Source: Macrophomina tecta
Taxonomy: Eukaryota > Ascomycota > Dothideomycetes > Botryosphaeriales > Botryosphaeriaceae
NCBI GenBank assembly: GCA_024180945.1
Contig: JAKSGN010000042.1
Coordinates: 186,001-250,000, forward strand
Reading direction: 5' to 3'
DNA length: 64,000 bases
The translations under genes were made by a program, and so were the position numbers. Within the stretch, counting starts at the first letter, position 1; the number at the start of each line of letters is the position of its first letter. A model generated the notes under the pieces. It did no database searches, was not told the origin of the DNA, and worked only from the letters and a program-made list of their open reading frames with translations. Shown piece after piece: positions 1 through 9,119 of this stretch.

Positions 1-293
1 CTCCATTGTTGTCTATGACTGCCTGACATCTCGTAGGCATCTCTTCTATGTACTGGCGAAAGTCCTCCAGCTTCAGCTTATCCCACTACTCCTGTACGTA
101 GCGCCGTACTTCTTCCTCCGTTATTAGAAACCTTCGCTCAACCCGATATTTTAGAAGCCTCCCCACGTTCTTTATAGGGTTCAAATCAGGGGAGTTAGCT
201 GGCCAGGGCATAATAACCGTATTAGGCTAAGTCCTACGAAGATCTCGTGTAGCCTTTGCTTTATGGGAGGAGGCACCATTTCCATAATGTGCT
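1..293 (-). pseudogene. Tc1-type transposase C-terminal remnant
   Basis: Read on the minus strand, about 97 codons resemble the C-terminal third of a Tc1/mariner DD34E transposase. A GNGASSHKAKATRD-like segment leads into PWPANSPDLNPIKNV, the region that normally carries the catalytic Glu (PDLNPIENVW); here that Glu reads Lys. Two in-frame TAG stops interrupt it, one before the PWPANSPD segment and one after VRRYVQE. The fragment runs off the left edge of the window. It is a dead transposon relic and no TIR was found for it. Confidence 0.75.
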
Positions 294-548
294 CGTTGGC
301 CAGGTATGTACTCGTTCTATGGAGGGCTCAGTTGGGTTTACTGGGGTTTGCAAATCATTAGCGACGGGGGGCCTAATCCCCGGATTTTTCGCGCGCGACC
401 TCACCAAAAAAAGCGAGAACGCGCCCAAACGTCCTACCCACCCCAAGTCGCCCAAACAACGCGTTTCTTCGTGCTTCTTCGTCTCATTACATCGTGAACT
501 TCCTTTTGCGGTAATACCCTGGTGTTGTAGCACAGCATAACAGCACTC

Positions 549-1505
549 ATGGCACCTCCTCGCCTCCAAGAGCACCAAATCGTTACAATCCTCGACTGCC
601 TACGCGCCCAATGGCATACAGGCGCTATTGCAGACGCCGCCAAGTGTCATAAAGCGTCTGTGTACCGTATTAAGCGCAATCTACGTTTTTGGGGCGAGCC
701 GTACGCACCAACTAGCCCTGATGGGCGGAAGAGAACCCTCACAGCTCATGAAGAAGATGTAGCAGCCCCCTCCTGCATATTTTATATAGCTAATAGCTAT
801 AGGTGCTTCTGAACTTCCTGGACTCAAACCCTACGGCTTATCTTGACGAAATGACATGGTATATGGAGCAAACTTGTGTGTTGTTGTGCATATTACGACT
901 CTTTGGCGTACACTTTATCGCCGCGGCTGGAGTCGTACTTACGTTCGTAGAAGGGCTGCAGAACGTTGCCTAATTACGAAGGCCATCTTTCGTGGCCGCA
1001 TGCTTGCCTTCGACCCCAATCAATTGGTGTTTATTGACGAGTCTGGTGCTGACGAGCGTACTGGCTGGCGCTCATATGGGTGGAGCTCGGTGGGCGTCGA
1101 GGCGACGGTGGAAGGCTCAATACGACGCTCACCACGCTGGAGTATTCTACCGGCGTATACACTAGATGGCTATATGGAGGGAGTACTTGTCGAGCAAGTA
1201 ACGATTAATACGGAAGTCCTGCTACGGTGGTTACAAGAGACGGTATTGCCACAGCTCCGCGGAGGCTATCATATTATTATCATGGATAACGCCTCGATCC
1301 ACCGAGCGCCAGTAAGTTTAAGGTTCTCATAAAGCTTAGTATATTCTATTAATAAAAGTAGGAGATTCGAGAAGCCGTTCGCGCCGCCGGTATCCACCTC
1401 GTATTTCTTCCTCCATACTGCCCTGAACTGAACCCCATTGAGCATAGCTTTCACGATATTAAGACGTGGATTCGTCGCAACTACGCTTATACTCCTGCGG
1501 CGTGA
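549..1505 (+). pseudogene. Tc1/mariner DD34E transposase with two introns and one frameshift
   Basis: This is a cut-and-paste transposase with an N-terminal helix-turn-helix-like part (residues 1-60) and a DDE domain. The catalytic residues are visible: VFIDESG, IIMDNASIH, and after the second intron PELNPIEH. The last two acidic residues are 34 residues apart, which is the DD34E class. Intron 1 (759-802) and intron 2 (1312-1361) are GT-AG and both splice in phase 0. Between them a 1-nt frameshift near 865-880 separates YLDEMTWYMEQ from VVVHITTLWRTL, so the copy is inactive. The reading frame ends TPAA-stop. No matching right TIR was found, so the 3' end may be lost at the hAT element that starts at 1732. 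Confidence 0.8.
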
Positions 1506-1731
1506 AATTTTAGAAATTGTGGTCCGTGCACTCACCTCCACCACTTGCTGCTTTGCACCTCTCTTACACCATAATACAGCCAGAATAAGCTGCCAGAAAG
1601 CTGCCTTTGCGCTTTGATGTTGCCTGCTATCTATGCATCCGAGGTGTTTTCAAATATATGGCTTTTTGCCAGCTGAATCCTGCGATAATATTCACTGTTT
1701 GATGCCTTCTCCATCATAATTTTGTTGAGCC
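1506..1731. other. unassigned spacer between Tc1 remnant and nested hAT
   Basis: No gene or recognised repeat was seen here. It ends exactly at the first base of the hAT TIR at 1732 and does not match the flank on the other side of that hAT. Confidence 0.4.
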
Positions 1732-1854
1732 CAGTGTGGTTTTCAATCTCGATCTTATCAATCTTATCAATCGATCCCTATCAATCGATATCAAGTCCAT
1801 CATGGAATTGAATTGACGATTGATAAGGATCGACAGCCTCCTGGTTGCCCTGCC

Positions 1855-2984
1855 CAGTGCTGCATTCAATATTCAATACTCAATATGACCTCATATTGAA
1901 AAAATTCAATATTGAAGAAGTCTATATTGAATATTGAATATTGAGTATTGAGTATTGAAGATATTGAGAAAATATTGAGAATATTGAGTATATTGAGAAA
2001 TCTAGCTAGGCACTGTAAGGCTTTATAAGTTGAACCCATCCTCTTCTGGCGACCCTTTAACTTTGAATTCATCTCACCGTACTACCGTTGCGTTCGGCCT
2101 CTACTTTGCCTTCTGCTTCTGCTTCGCCGCCTTCGCCTTCTTCTGGTGGTAGGTCAACGTTGAGTTGGTCAAGCCAGCCTTTCCTTAGCCAGTGTTTTAG
2201 ACACTCCATCTGCTCAATCATCTTCGCTCCCAAGCTTGCCCAGCTCCATGGTATTTGACGCCGCGCGCCTGAGAAGACTCGCTCTGCCTCCGCTGACATC
2301 GCTGGTACCAAAAGTATGTCAATTGCCATGCAGGAGAGACGTGGGTACCGTATTCGCTGTTGCTCTTGACACCACCACTCTAGTGCAGTCTTAGTAGAGA
2401 TTTCGGTAGGGTCAGCTTCGATAAAAGATTCCCAGTCATCAGCGAATGATTGAACCACGTTAAGATCTCGCTCAAGAAGATCATATTCGTCAGGCTCGTT
2501 GGTTGGTTGCGATAAGGTTGGAGCGGTAGCTTCTTCGATAGCAGAATACTTCTTTTCCCAAAGGCTCTGGAGCTTTGGTAGTACTGCTCTAACCCAAGAC
2601 TTCTTCCAGTTCGCATCAATGTAGCGCTTTCGCCTTGAAGGATGGAGGAGTAAAGCTGCCGCATAAGCCGGCACTTGATCGATAAGGCTGTAGTACTTGT
2701 CAAAGGCGTACCAAGCCATTAGAATTGTGGACAATTCTTTTGCCACCTTCTATTATGTTCCAGCTGCTTCTAGAGACTTCGAGTGGCAACATTGCCGCTT
2801 AAGTCACGAACCACAACACGGAGTTCTCCTGGGTAGCGAGTGCTTGAATTCAATATTTTCAATATCCTCAATATTTCTCAATATTGAAGAACCGTATATT
2901 GAAGAGTCAATATTGAAAAAATCAATATCCTCAACATGTATTGAGGATATTGACAGGGGGTTTTCAATACCGAATACACCACTG
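1855..2984 (-). mobile_element. hAT deletion derivative (Ds-like), nested
   Basis: A 1.13-kb element with imperfect TIRs (CAGTGCTGCATTCAATATT and CAGTGGTGTATTCGGTATT) and a perfect 8-bp TSD, GCCCTGCC, at 1847-1854 and 2985-2992. It lies in the 5' leader of the hAT at 1732-7670. Its ends are packed with AATATTGA-type motifs (about 1866-2010 and 2845-2960). It keeps only the C-terminal part of a transposase and must have moved with transposase supplied in trans, if it moved in this form. Confidence 0.88.
2069..2746 (-). pseudogene. hAT transposase, C-terminal part only
   Basis: An open frame of 225 codons holds the end of a hAT transposase. DKYYSLIDQVPAYAAALLLH resembles the helical region ahead of the dimerisation domain. 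The dimerisation domain itself follows (ALEWWCQEQQRIRYPRLS, then IDILLVPAMSAEAERVFSGA). The BED zinc finger and the RNase H-fold core with the catalytic Asp residues are absent, so it cannot catalyse transposition. It has stayed open, unlike many TE ORFs nearby. The Glu/Gly/Ala-rich tail after residue 200 is not typical of the other transposases here. Confidence 0.85.
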
Positions 2985-3092
2985 GCCCTGCCAAACGCCA
3001 CCAAACAAACGCCATAAAACACGCCCGCAGGGAGCCGCAGGACCCGAAATGCATCAAACAGTCCTCTTCTATTGCCTTATCAATTATCGGGC

Positions 3093-5141
3093 ATGGATGA
3101 CGAGCTCAATTCGTCTTTTACAAACCTTTCCGTTGAGGACTCTCTCACCACCGAGGCAACATCACGATCCAGAAATACAAGAGGAACTGCAGCATCTGCA
3201 ACGAGGGCACACTGTCGTCAGCCAGGGCCAAATGAACCGGAAAAGGAAGGGAAAAACCGACTTTTCTATTGCAAATACTGTACGAATGGCTATCGAAGCC
3301 AGGCAAGCAACACATTTCGAAACCATCTCGCAAGTGTCCATGGAATCACTGTCGTGGAAGAGCCTGGAGCGATTTGTAAATCAACCGCCGACCAGCTCGA
3401 ACGCCTTTACTTGAAGGCGGCATCAGCAGGGCAAACGTCGCAAAAGATAGACGCTCAAGTCTTTCGAAAGGTTCTTAACAAGGAGGTCATCACGGAGGCG
3501 CTGGCTACGTTAATCATTGCGCGGAATCTGTCATTTCGTATTGTGGAGTGGCCCGAATTTCACGCCTTTTGCCAGCTTCTCAACCCGGAGGTCGAAGGCT
3601 GCATCACAACCGCACACTCGGAGGTCAGAAAGAAGATCAAGATGCTCTACGAATGCCGGAAAGATTCCATACGAAAGAGGCTTCAGTCGTCGATCTCGAA
3701 GGTCAATCTTGCAGTCGATGTATGGTCATCTCCCAATAGGCTCCTTCTGCTTGGAATCTGCGCCCATTACATTGCAGAAGGCGAAATCGAAGTGTCCAGG
3801 CTTCTCATTGGTCTTCGCACGATTCCTAATCATGCTGGAGAGGGGCAATTTAAGGCTCTCAAACCAATTCTCGAAGACTTCGCCATCGTTCAAAAGATTG
3901 GATCCATCATTAGCGACAACGCAAGCTCAAACGATACTCTTTGTTCTGCGATTGGTGGCTATCTTGAAGAACAAGATGTCCCTTGGGACATACTTACTCA
4001 TCGTATACGTTGCATTGGCCATATAATTAATTTGGCCGTTCAGGCATTCCTCTTCCACAATTTCATGCAGGTGGAGGAGCTGGACTCATTCGAAGAGCAG
4101 GAGATTATCGCGAGAGATGGCCCAGTTGGAGCTACCGAAGCCTTACGGCAGTCATTTCGAGTTATGGGTCCCCTAGGCAAGCTTCACAACATCGTTGTCT
4201 TCGTGCGAGCATCAAGCGGCCGCACTCAGGCCTTCATCGACCTGGTGGGAAGGTTGATTCCGCTGGACAACCGTACAAGATGGAATAGCTGGACCAGCAT
4301 GTGCGATATTGCACTCAAGTATGAAAGCAAGATTGACGAGTTCTGCAAAGCCTATTGGGCGGACCTGAAGGATGACTTCCTGTCTCCCCTAGACTGGCAA
4401 AAGATTCGTACTATCCAGACGTTTCTGGGGCCGTTTCAGGAGGCAACTCTGTACTGCCAAGGACATAAGGCGACAATCGACTTTGTGCTCTTCACTATGG
4501 ATGTGCTGATCAGGCACCTGGAATCGGCGCTCGATGAGTTCAAAGACGACAAGGAGCTCTGTTCTCGGATTACCAGTAGCTGGGAGACTCTCGACAAGTA
4601 TTATAGCAAGACAGATGACTCACCTCTCTATGCCGCTGGTATCATACTTCATCCAAACCGCCGTACGAAGTATATCCAAAGCAACTGGAAAGCATCCTGG
4701 CAAAAAACGGCCATCAATAGCGTCAGAAAGCTTTGGCGGGGCTACCGGGGTAGCACACACCTTCCTGTAATACCATCATACGAAGTCGAAGCGAGTCAAG
4801 AGACTCAAAAGCCAGTCTCCGCATTCCGTAAGATTGCACGAGACCTGGAGGGTTACTCTCGGCCACGCAGCCTGGATGAGTTTGACGACTATTGCGATCA
4901 AGAGCCTTACGACCTCGGGAATATGAGTGCTATTGAGTGGTGGCTACAAGAGCCACAAAGAAGACGCTTTCCAAGGCTTTCAAGAATGGCACTTGATATC
5001 CTCTCAATCCCAGCAATGAGTGACGAGGCGGAGCGAGTCTTTTCAGGAGCTCGTCGTACAATCTCATGGGATAGAGCGCAGTTATCCGCTCAAACAATTG
5101 AAATGCTCGAATGTATGAAGAGCTGGCATCGAAATGCTTGA
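3093..5141 (+). CDS. hAT transposase, full length and open
   Basis: The reading frame encodes about 682 residues from the ATG at 3093; an in-frame ATG also lies at 3072. It shows an N-terminal BED-type zinc finger (LFYCKYC then TFRNHLASVH, about residues 58-85), the catalytic-core motif NLAVDVWSSPN, the IRCIGHIINL motif, NRTRWNSW, and a complete C-terminal dimerisation domain (AIEWWLQEPQRRRFPRL, SIPAMSDEAERVFSGARR). There are no internal stops or frameshifts, although three other transposons have landed around it within the same element. It is the only hAT transposase in the window that reads as one uninterrupted ORF, so it is a candidate source of activity in trans. Expression cannot be judged from sequence. 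Confidence 0.9.
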   Translation: MDDELNSSFTNLSVEDSLTTEATSRSRNTRGTAASATRAHCRQPGPNEPEKEGKNRLFYCKYCTNGYRSQASNTFRNHLASVHGITVVEEPGAICKSTADQLERLYLKAASAGQTSQKIDAQVFRKVLNKEVITEALATLIIARNLSFRIVEWPEFHAFCQLLNPEVEGCITTAHSEVRKKIKMLYECRKDSIRKRLQSSISKVNLAVDVWSSPNRLLLLGICAHYIAEGEIEVSRLLIGLRTIPNHAGEGQFKALKPILEDFAIVQKIGSIISDNASSNDTLCSAIGGYLEEQDVPWDILTHRIRCIGHIINLAVQAFLFHNFMQVEELDSFEEQEIIARDGPVGATEALRQSFRVMGPLGKLHNIVVFVRASSGRTQAFIDLVGRLIPLDNRTRWNSWTSMCDIALKYESKIDEFCKAYWADLKDDFLSPLDWQKIRTIQTFLGPFQEATLYCQGHKATIDFVLFTMDVLIRHLESALDEFKDDKELCSRITSSWETLDKYYSKTDDSPLYAAGIILHPNRRTKYIQSNWKASWQKTAINSVRKLWRGYRGSTHLPVIPSYEVEASQETQKPVSAFRKIARDLEGYSRPRSLDEFDDYCDQEPYDLGNMSAIEWWLQEPQRRRFPRLSRMALDILSIPAMSDEAERVFSGARRTISWDRAQLSAQTIEMLECMKSWHRNA

Positions 5142-5219
5142 TTAGACTTTGAAATTGAATTTTTTTTTTCCCACTGGTTGTCCTGCCAATAAGCCACAGT
5201 GGGAGTTGGCGTTGTGATA

Positions 5220-6563
5220 CAGTGACCTGACAAAAGTTCTCGTACGCTTGCCAAGCATAAGCGATCACCACGACCTAACAAAGTCGCTGTTTCTCAACGC
5301 ACGCTTTCTGCTGCTTATACAAAGTTGCTTATGGGTCAAAAATAAGTGCTAAGGTCGAATTTGGTGTTGATTTTCTACTAGGACTTGGTGTGCCTGCCGT
5401 CTGCAGCGATTACTGCCTCACACCTGCGCTTCATACTACCCAGTACCGAGTTAAATAATGACTGTGGCAATTGCTCCCATGCGTCCTCTAGTGCTTTGCC
5501 CAGCTTCTCTTTAATAAGATCTTCGCCCCCAGATGCGTTTGTAAGCTCTGGATATAGCTCTAGAACCTTCGCTTTCAAATGAAACCAGATGTGTTCGATC
5601 GGATTTAAATCCGGACTGCATGCTGGCCAATAAATAACATTTATACGCTTTTCTTCAAACCATTTGCGTACTTTAATAGCCGTATGAATAGAGGCATTGT
5701 CCTGCATAAATAGCATGCTTCTTCGCCAAACCTGCGGTATATTTTCCTCGAGTACTTGTAGGTAGGAGTTGGCGGAGTACCCATTTCGCTTGGCCTCCGG
5801 ATCACGCACCATTACGTGCAATTTAGACCTTCCATGCTTTCCAGAAAATGCAGCCCAAACCATAACAGATACGTCCTTGCCTTTGGCGTACGTTTGGATC
5901 ATTGGGCGGTCCCATTTCTGCCCGGGTGTGCGAAAACACCACTCGCGTTTCGCGCCTTTGCCGCGCTCCGCAGAGCACTCATTTGACCACATGACTTTCG
6001 CCCATTGCTGCTCGGTCCAGTCCAAATGCTCGATTGCCCAGGTAAGGCGAATGGCTGCGTGTTCTTCTGTAAGCTCTGGCCGGCCTGCAGCGCGCCATTT
6101 GCGTATATTATACGTATCCAGCAGGCGTGCAATGGTCCGGTCGTGGCAGATAACACCTGTTTGTTCACGGACCTCCTTGTACGTGATCTTTGGGTCCTTT
6201 CGTATGATACGAAGAATATGTCTCTTGTCGCTATCTGACAGTAGTTTAGGCCGGCCAGAACGAAGTTGGGACCTGCCGTCGTTGCGTAGCGGTGCGAGCA
6301 GCTGGGTCGACTGTAGCGACGATGTTGGCACGCCAAGCTCCTTGCGAAACCAGGCAGGCTTCTGCCCCAACGCTTGGCAGGCAAGCAGAATGCCGCGCTG
6401 ATGAGGAGAGTACGGCTGATTTTGGAGCATGAGGACCGAACAGCTCCTTCAAAGGCGTGCGTTGTGGTGGCATGAGGGTTGTGCAAAGAAGGCGGGTGAC
6501 GCGTGCGAGACGCGATTTTGGCGCGGCACGGTGGACCGTGCGAGAACTTTTGTCCTAGTACTG
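5220..6563 (-). mobile_element. Tc1-family transposon, nested in hAT
   Basis: A 1344-bp element is flanked by TA on both sides (5218-5219 and 6564-6565), the Tc1/mariner target duplication. Its ends begin CAGT and share the inverted segment GACAAAAGTTCTCG close to each terminus. It carries a single transposase gene on the minus strand. It sits in the 3' untranslated part of the hAT element at 1732-7670. Confidence 0.85.
5378..6430 (-). CDS. Tc1 DD34E transposase, open but first catalytic Asp is Asn
   Basis: A 350-codon ORF with two N-terminal helix-turn-helix regions (residues about 1-115; note SGRPKLLSDSDKRHI and ITYKEVREQTG) and a DDE domain. The second catalytic Asp is in MQDNASIH and the Glu is in SPDLNPIEHIW, 34 residues apart. 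The first catalytic position reads MWSNECSAERGKG, whereas this class normally has WSDECS. The Asn codon AAT differs from GAT by one G-to-A change. Length and the rest of the frame look normal. I infer a protein that may still bind DNA but should not cut. Confidence 0.87.
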   Translation of the reverse strand: MLQNQPYSPHQRGILLACQALGQKPAWFRKELGVPTSSLQSTQLLAPLRNDGRSQLRSGRPKLLSDSDKRHILRIIRKDPKITYKEVREQTGVICHDRTIARLLDTYNIRKWRAAGRPELTEEHAAIRLTWAIEHLDWTEQQWAKVMWSNECSAERGKGAKREWCFRTPGQKWDRPMIQTYAKGKDVSVMVWAAFSGKHGRSKLHVMVRDPEAKRNGYSANSYLQVLEENIPQVWRRSMLFMQDNASIHTAIKVRKWFEEKRINVIYWPACSPDLNPIEHIWFHLKAKVLELYPELTNASGGEDLIKEKLGKALEDAWEQLPQSLFNSVLGSMKRRCEAVIAADGRHTKS

Positions 6564-6667
6564 TATCTGTGATAGAAGAGGGGTGGCGCCCCGGTGGCGG
6601 AAATTCCAGGAGGATTGATCAATTTTCTGTCAATTCCATCTCAATTCAATTCAATCGTCGATATCGA

Positions 6668-7622
6668 GTTGAGTTGAGTTGAATTCATTTACCCCGACCC
6701 ATCGCCCTAAGCGATATGCAGGCTACAGACTATTCGAGGGAGTGTGCTACTAGGTGATTTACATTTAAATGATAACAAAGGAAATAGAGAAAGAAAAAAC
6801 ATCCCCTACACGCGGAAAGGATAGGGTGAAGCCCCTTTGCATTGGACTGATCCCGTTGGATGATCTTGGTTGCAGTCCACGCACTGGGGGGAAGTATCCG
6901 GTTGGCAGTCCTTCTTATTATGCTCTGCTGAGCAGTGTGCGCATCTTTCGCTCTCTCTGCAGTTCCAGGCTAGATGCCCAAACTGAAGACACCGGTGGCA
7001 TCTCTTCCTCTCCATCCGGTAAGGTTCGACTCGATTGGTGTAGTTCTGGCCAAACACAAGCCCGTTCTGGATAGCGTTTCGGGCTGCCTCTTGAGAGCTA
7101 AACCAGATGCCTAAGGAGGCATGTTGTCCTAGCGGCGAGTCTCTTTTCTTCAACCAAGCTATATCCTTGATTTGTGTGTCAATAAGACTGTTTTCCTGGA
7201 CGATCTTTTGGATGGCTTCGTTTTTCCTTCCCACGTTGACTTCCGCTGTTGGTGTCCGGTGAACTACAATGCCAAACTGGGGGTGGATGATTGCTGTTTC
7301 GTTTCCAAGCGTTTTGGTCCAATCTATATTGCTCGCTGCGAGTTTCTTTGCTTCCTCATCCTTGAAGCGGATAAGATACCCTAGCTTTGTTGTCCCTACG
7401 CCAAGGACCGATGCGTTTTTGGTCCCGTCGTGTTTCTTAAGGGCCTGAGAGATCTGTTCTAGTGCAGTCTTGGTTGGCATGTACCTTGAGAAGGTATTCT
7501 TTGTAGAAGGTGGCGCGGTGATAATTCGGAGGGTTGCGGGACTGTTTCCAGATTGGGTATTATACGTTAGGGGGAACTTGGGTATTGGGCGTGCTACCAC
7601 TGTTGCCCAGCTTGGATTGTTG
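6668..7622 (-). mobile_element. ORF1-only LINE derivative, copy 1
   Basis: A 5'-truncated non-LTR insertion flanked by a perfect 14-bp TSD, ATCGTCGATATCGA (6654-6667 and 7623-7636), as expected from target-primed reverse transcription. It holds most of ORF1, a short 3' UTR and a terminal run of TCAAC units read on the minus strand (TTGAG on the plus strand at 6668-6682). No ORF2 lies between the ORF1 stop and the tail. It landed in the subterminal, TCAAT-rich part of the hAT element at 1732-7670. Confidence 0.87.
6806..7622 (-). pseudogene. LINE ORF1 (Gag-like, CCHC knuckles), 5'-truncated
   Basis: The Tad-type LINE ORF1 protein normally coats the RNA. Here about 270 codons are open from NNPSWATVVARP to the stop. 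The C-terminal part carries zinc knuckles (CHRCLQFGHLAWNC, CAHCSAEHNKKDC, CVDCNQDHPTGSVQC). The start codon and N-terminus are missing because of 5' truncation at 7622. It is almost identical to the copy at 42236-43146, with scattered single-residue differences, so both derive from one recent family. The stop is followed directly by the 3' UTR. Confidence 0.85.
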
Positions 7623-7670
7623 ATCGTCGATATCGATTGATAAGGATTGACAGGATTGAAAACTACACTG

Positions 7671-7961
7671 GTTCCAGAGCAGCGCCGGCGCTATCCTCGT
7701 ATCCACCGTATGGCCATCAATATCCTCTCAATCGCACCCTCATCCGCTGAACCAGAACAACAATTCTCGGGCGCACGCCGTACACAGAGCTTGGGATAGG
7801 CTTAGGTTATCGCCAGAGAACCTCCAGAGGTTAGAGTGCATGGGCAACTGGTTTGCGCGGAAGCTCATCTCTTCGGAGGAGCTGCTAGAGATGATTGTAG
7901 AGACTGTAGAGATGGATGATGAGATGGATATTGATTTTGATGAGGAGGATTGGGATGTATA
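7671..7961 (+). pseudogene. hAT transposase dimerisation-domain remnant
   Basis: The plus-strand frame reads VPEQRRRYPRIHRMAINILS, then SSAEPEQQFSGARR and ECMGNWFARK, followed by an acidic tail ending DEEDWDV-stop. These are the last 90 or so residues of a hAT transposase of a family distinct from its neighbours. Two TAG stops interrupt it just after the SGARR motif. Its N-terminal part is absent: the sequence begins in mid-domain right at the TIR end of the hAT at 1732-7670. Confidence 0.75.
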
Positions 7962-8150
7962 ATATAAAGAGGGCATATTTCGAAGAATTTAGCATGTAGG
8001 TAGCATCTACCTTCCCTACCTAGTACCTACCCTGTCCTCTACCCACTAATCTACCCACCACTATACTCACTCTACCCAGGTAGGGTAGAGGAGTGGTCTC
8101 CTCTACCTGGGTAGGGTAGAGAAGTGGGTAGAGCTCCCTCTACTCTACAA
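7962..8150. repeat. hAT subterminal CTACCC/GGGTAG repeat cluster
   Basis: After the transposase stop there are many direct and inverted CTACC, CTACCCAGGTAGGGTAG and GTGGGTAGAG units. They resemble the subterminal motif arrays seen in the other hAT families of this window, so this is probably the right end of the degraded hAT whose coding remnant lies at 7671-7961. The exact terminus is not clear. Confidence 0.55.
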
Positions 8151-9119
8151 TGCCCAAGTATGACTGCGTGTTCCGAGGGAAGGGCGTTATAACGGAAAGG
8201 TTTCTGAGCGAGATCCTCCTAGAACAATACATTAGAGCTGTAGCAGATGCCGTTCACCTGGCTTTACCTTACCTGGGACGACCTGTCAATGGAATTCTCA
8301 CGGCGCTCACCATCCTCGCTCAGTGTGTCCGAGTGCCATTGTCTCAACTCATCCGGCGCCTGGGTGTTCATCTTCTATTATTATTATTTTCTGCCGGCGG
8401 ACAATGTATTTGTGGTCGATGATGAGTGGTGTTTGATTATGCGTGGTGTTCGATGCACTGCCGAAAGGAAGACAAGACCTTGTTTTATACACTGGAGGCA
8501 TCAGGCCCTTCCGCGATTCCAACATGCCCAGACGCCATGTTCCATGTGATAGGTTGCAATCAAGCAGCTGCAGCCTGCAGTTGGTGATCCGTGCCTCATC
8601 ACACGCCGCTCATTGCAATGTCTCCAGAACCAATGAATCAGATGATATCAATTACTTTTCCTCATGGAGCACTCACCCGAGGCTGATCCATTGGTATGGA
8701 AAGTTCCTGCACGAGACTCCCCTGTAAGCGGCAGCCGCTGCGTGTCGACAGCTGGAAGGAGATTGTTGGGGGACCAAGATCTGATCCAATTAATAATACA
8801 ACACGAGCACCCACACCTCTGAGGGAAAATTGAGCAAATGAAAGAGAAGAGGACGAGGGGAGAGAAAGAAGAGAGAAAGGAGAAAAAAAGAGTAGCTGTC
8901 ATGCACTGGGCCATACAATTCGCCGGTGTCCTGAGATTCAAAGAGTAGTTAGATAAGGTACATAATTGAATTTAAGGCGTTGTGGTGGAATAATTGTAAC
9001 AAAACACGTCGTAGTGTTGGTGGGGTGCGCAGCTCACTGGTGGAACACGTTACTTCGTATTACGAAATCAAAACGAAGATTAATATTCACTACATACTCC
9101 AACTACCAGAGAAAAGTCC
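8151..9119. other. no gene recognised
   Basis: Only short chance ORFs were seen and no motif was recognised. It may hold the 3' region of the minus-strand gene that ends at 9120. Confidence 0.4.

Larger units (their letters stand above)
1732..7670 (+). mobile_element. hAT transposon (host of a three-element nest)
   Basis: The left TIR is CAGTGTGGTTTTCAATC and the right TIR, read inward, is CAGTGTAGTTTTCAATC. Both are followed by related TATCAATCGATA-rich subterminal motifs. Removing the three later insertions (1855-2984 with its TSD, 5220-6563 with its TA, 6668-7622 with its TSD) leaves about 2.5 kb, a normal hAT length, with one long transposase ORF at 3093-5141. The 8-bp flanks do not match (GTTGAGCC on the left, GTTCCAGA on the right). 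The right flank is the middle of another hAT transposase and the left flank is not. So the element is bounded by good ends but not by a target duplication. Confidence 0.85.

Noticed and set aside
1866..2960. AATATTGA arrays as a CRISPR-like or telomere-like repeat
   Set aside because: Unit spacing is irregular, there are no spacers, and they lie inside TSD-bounded hAT ends; CRISPR is not expected in a fungal genome.
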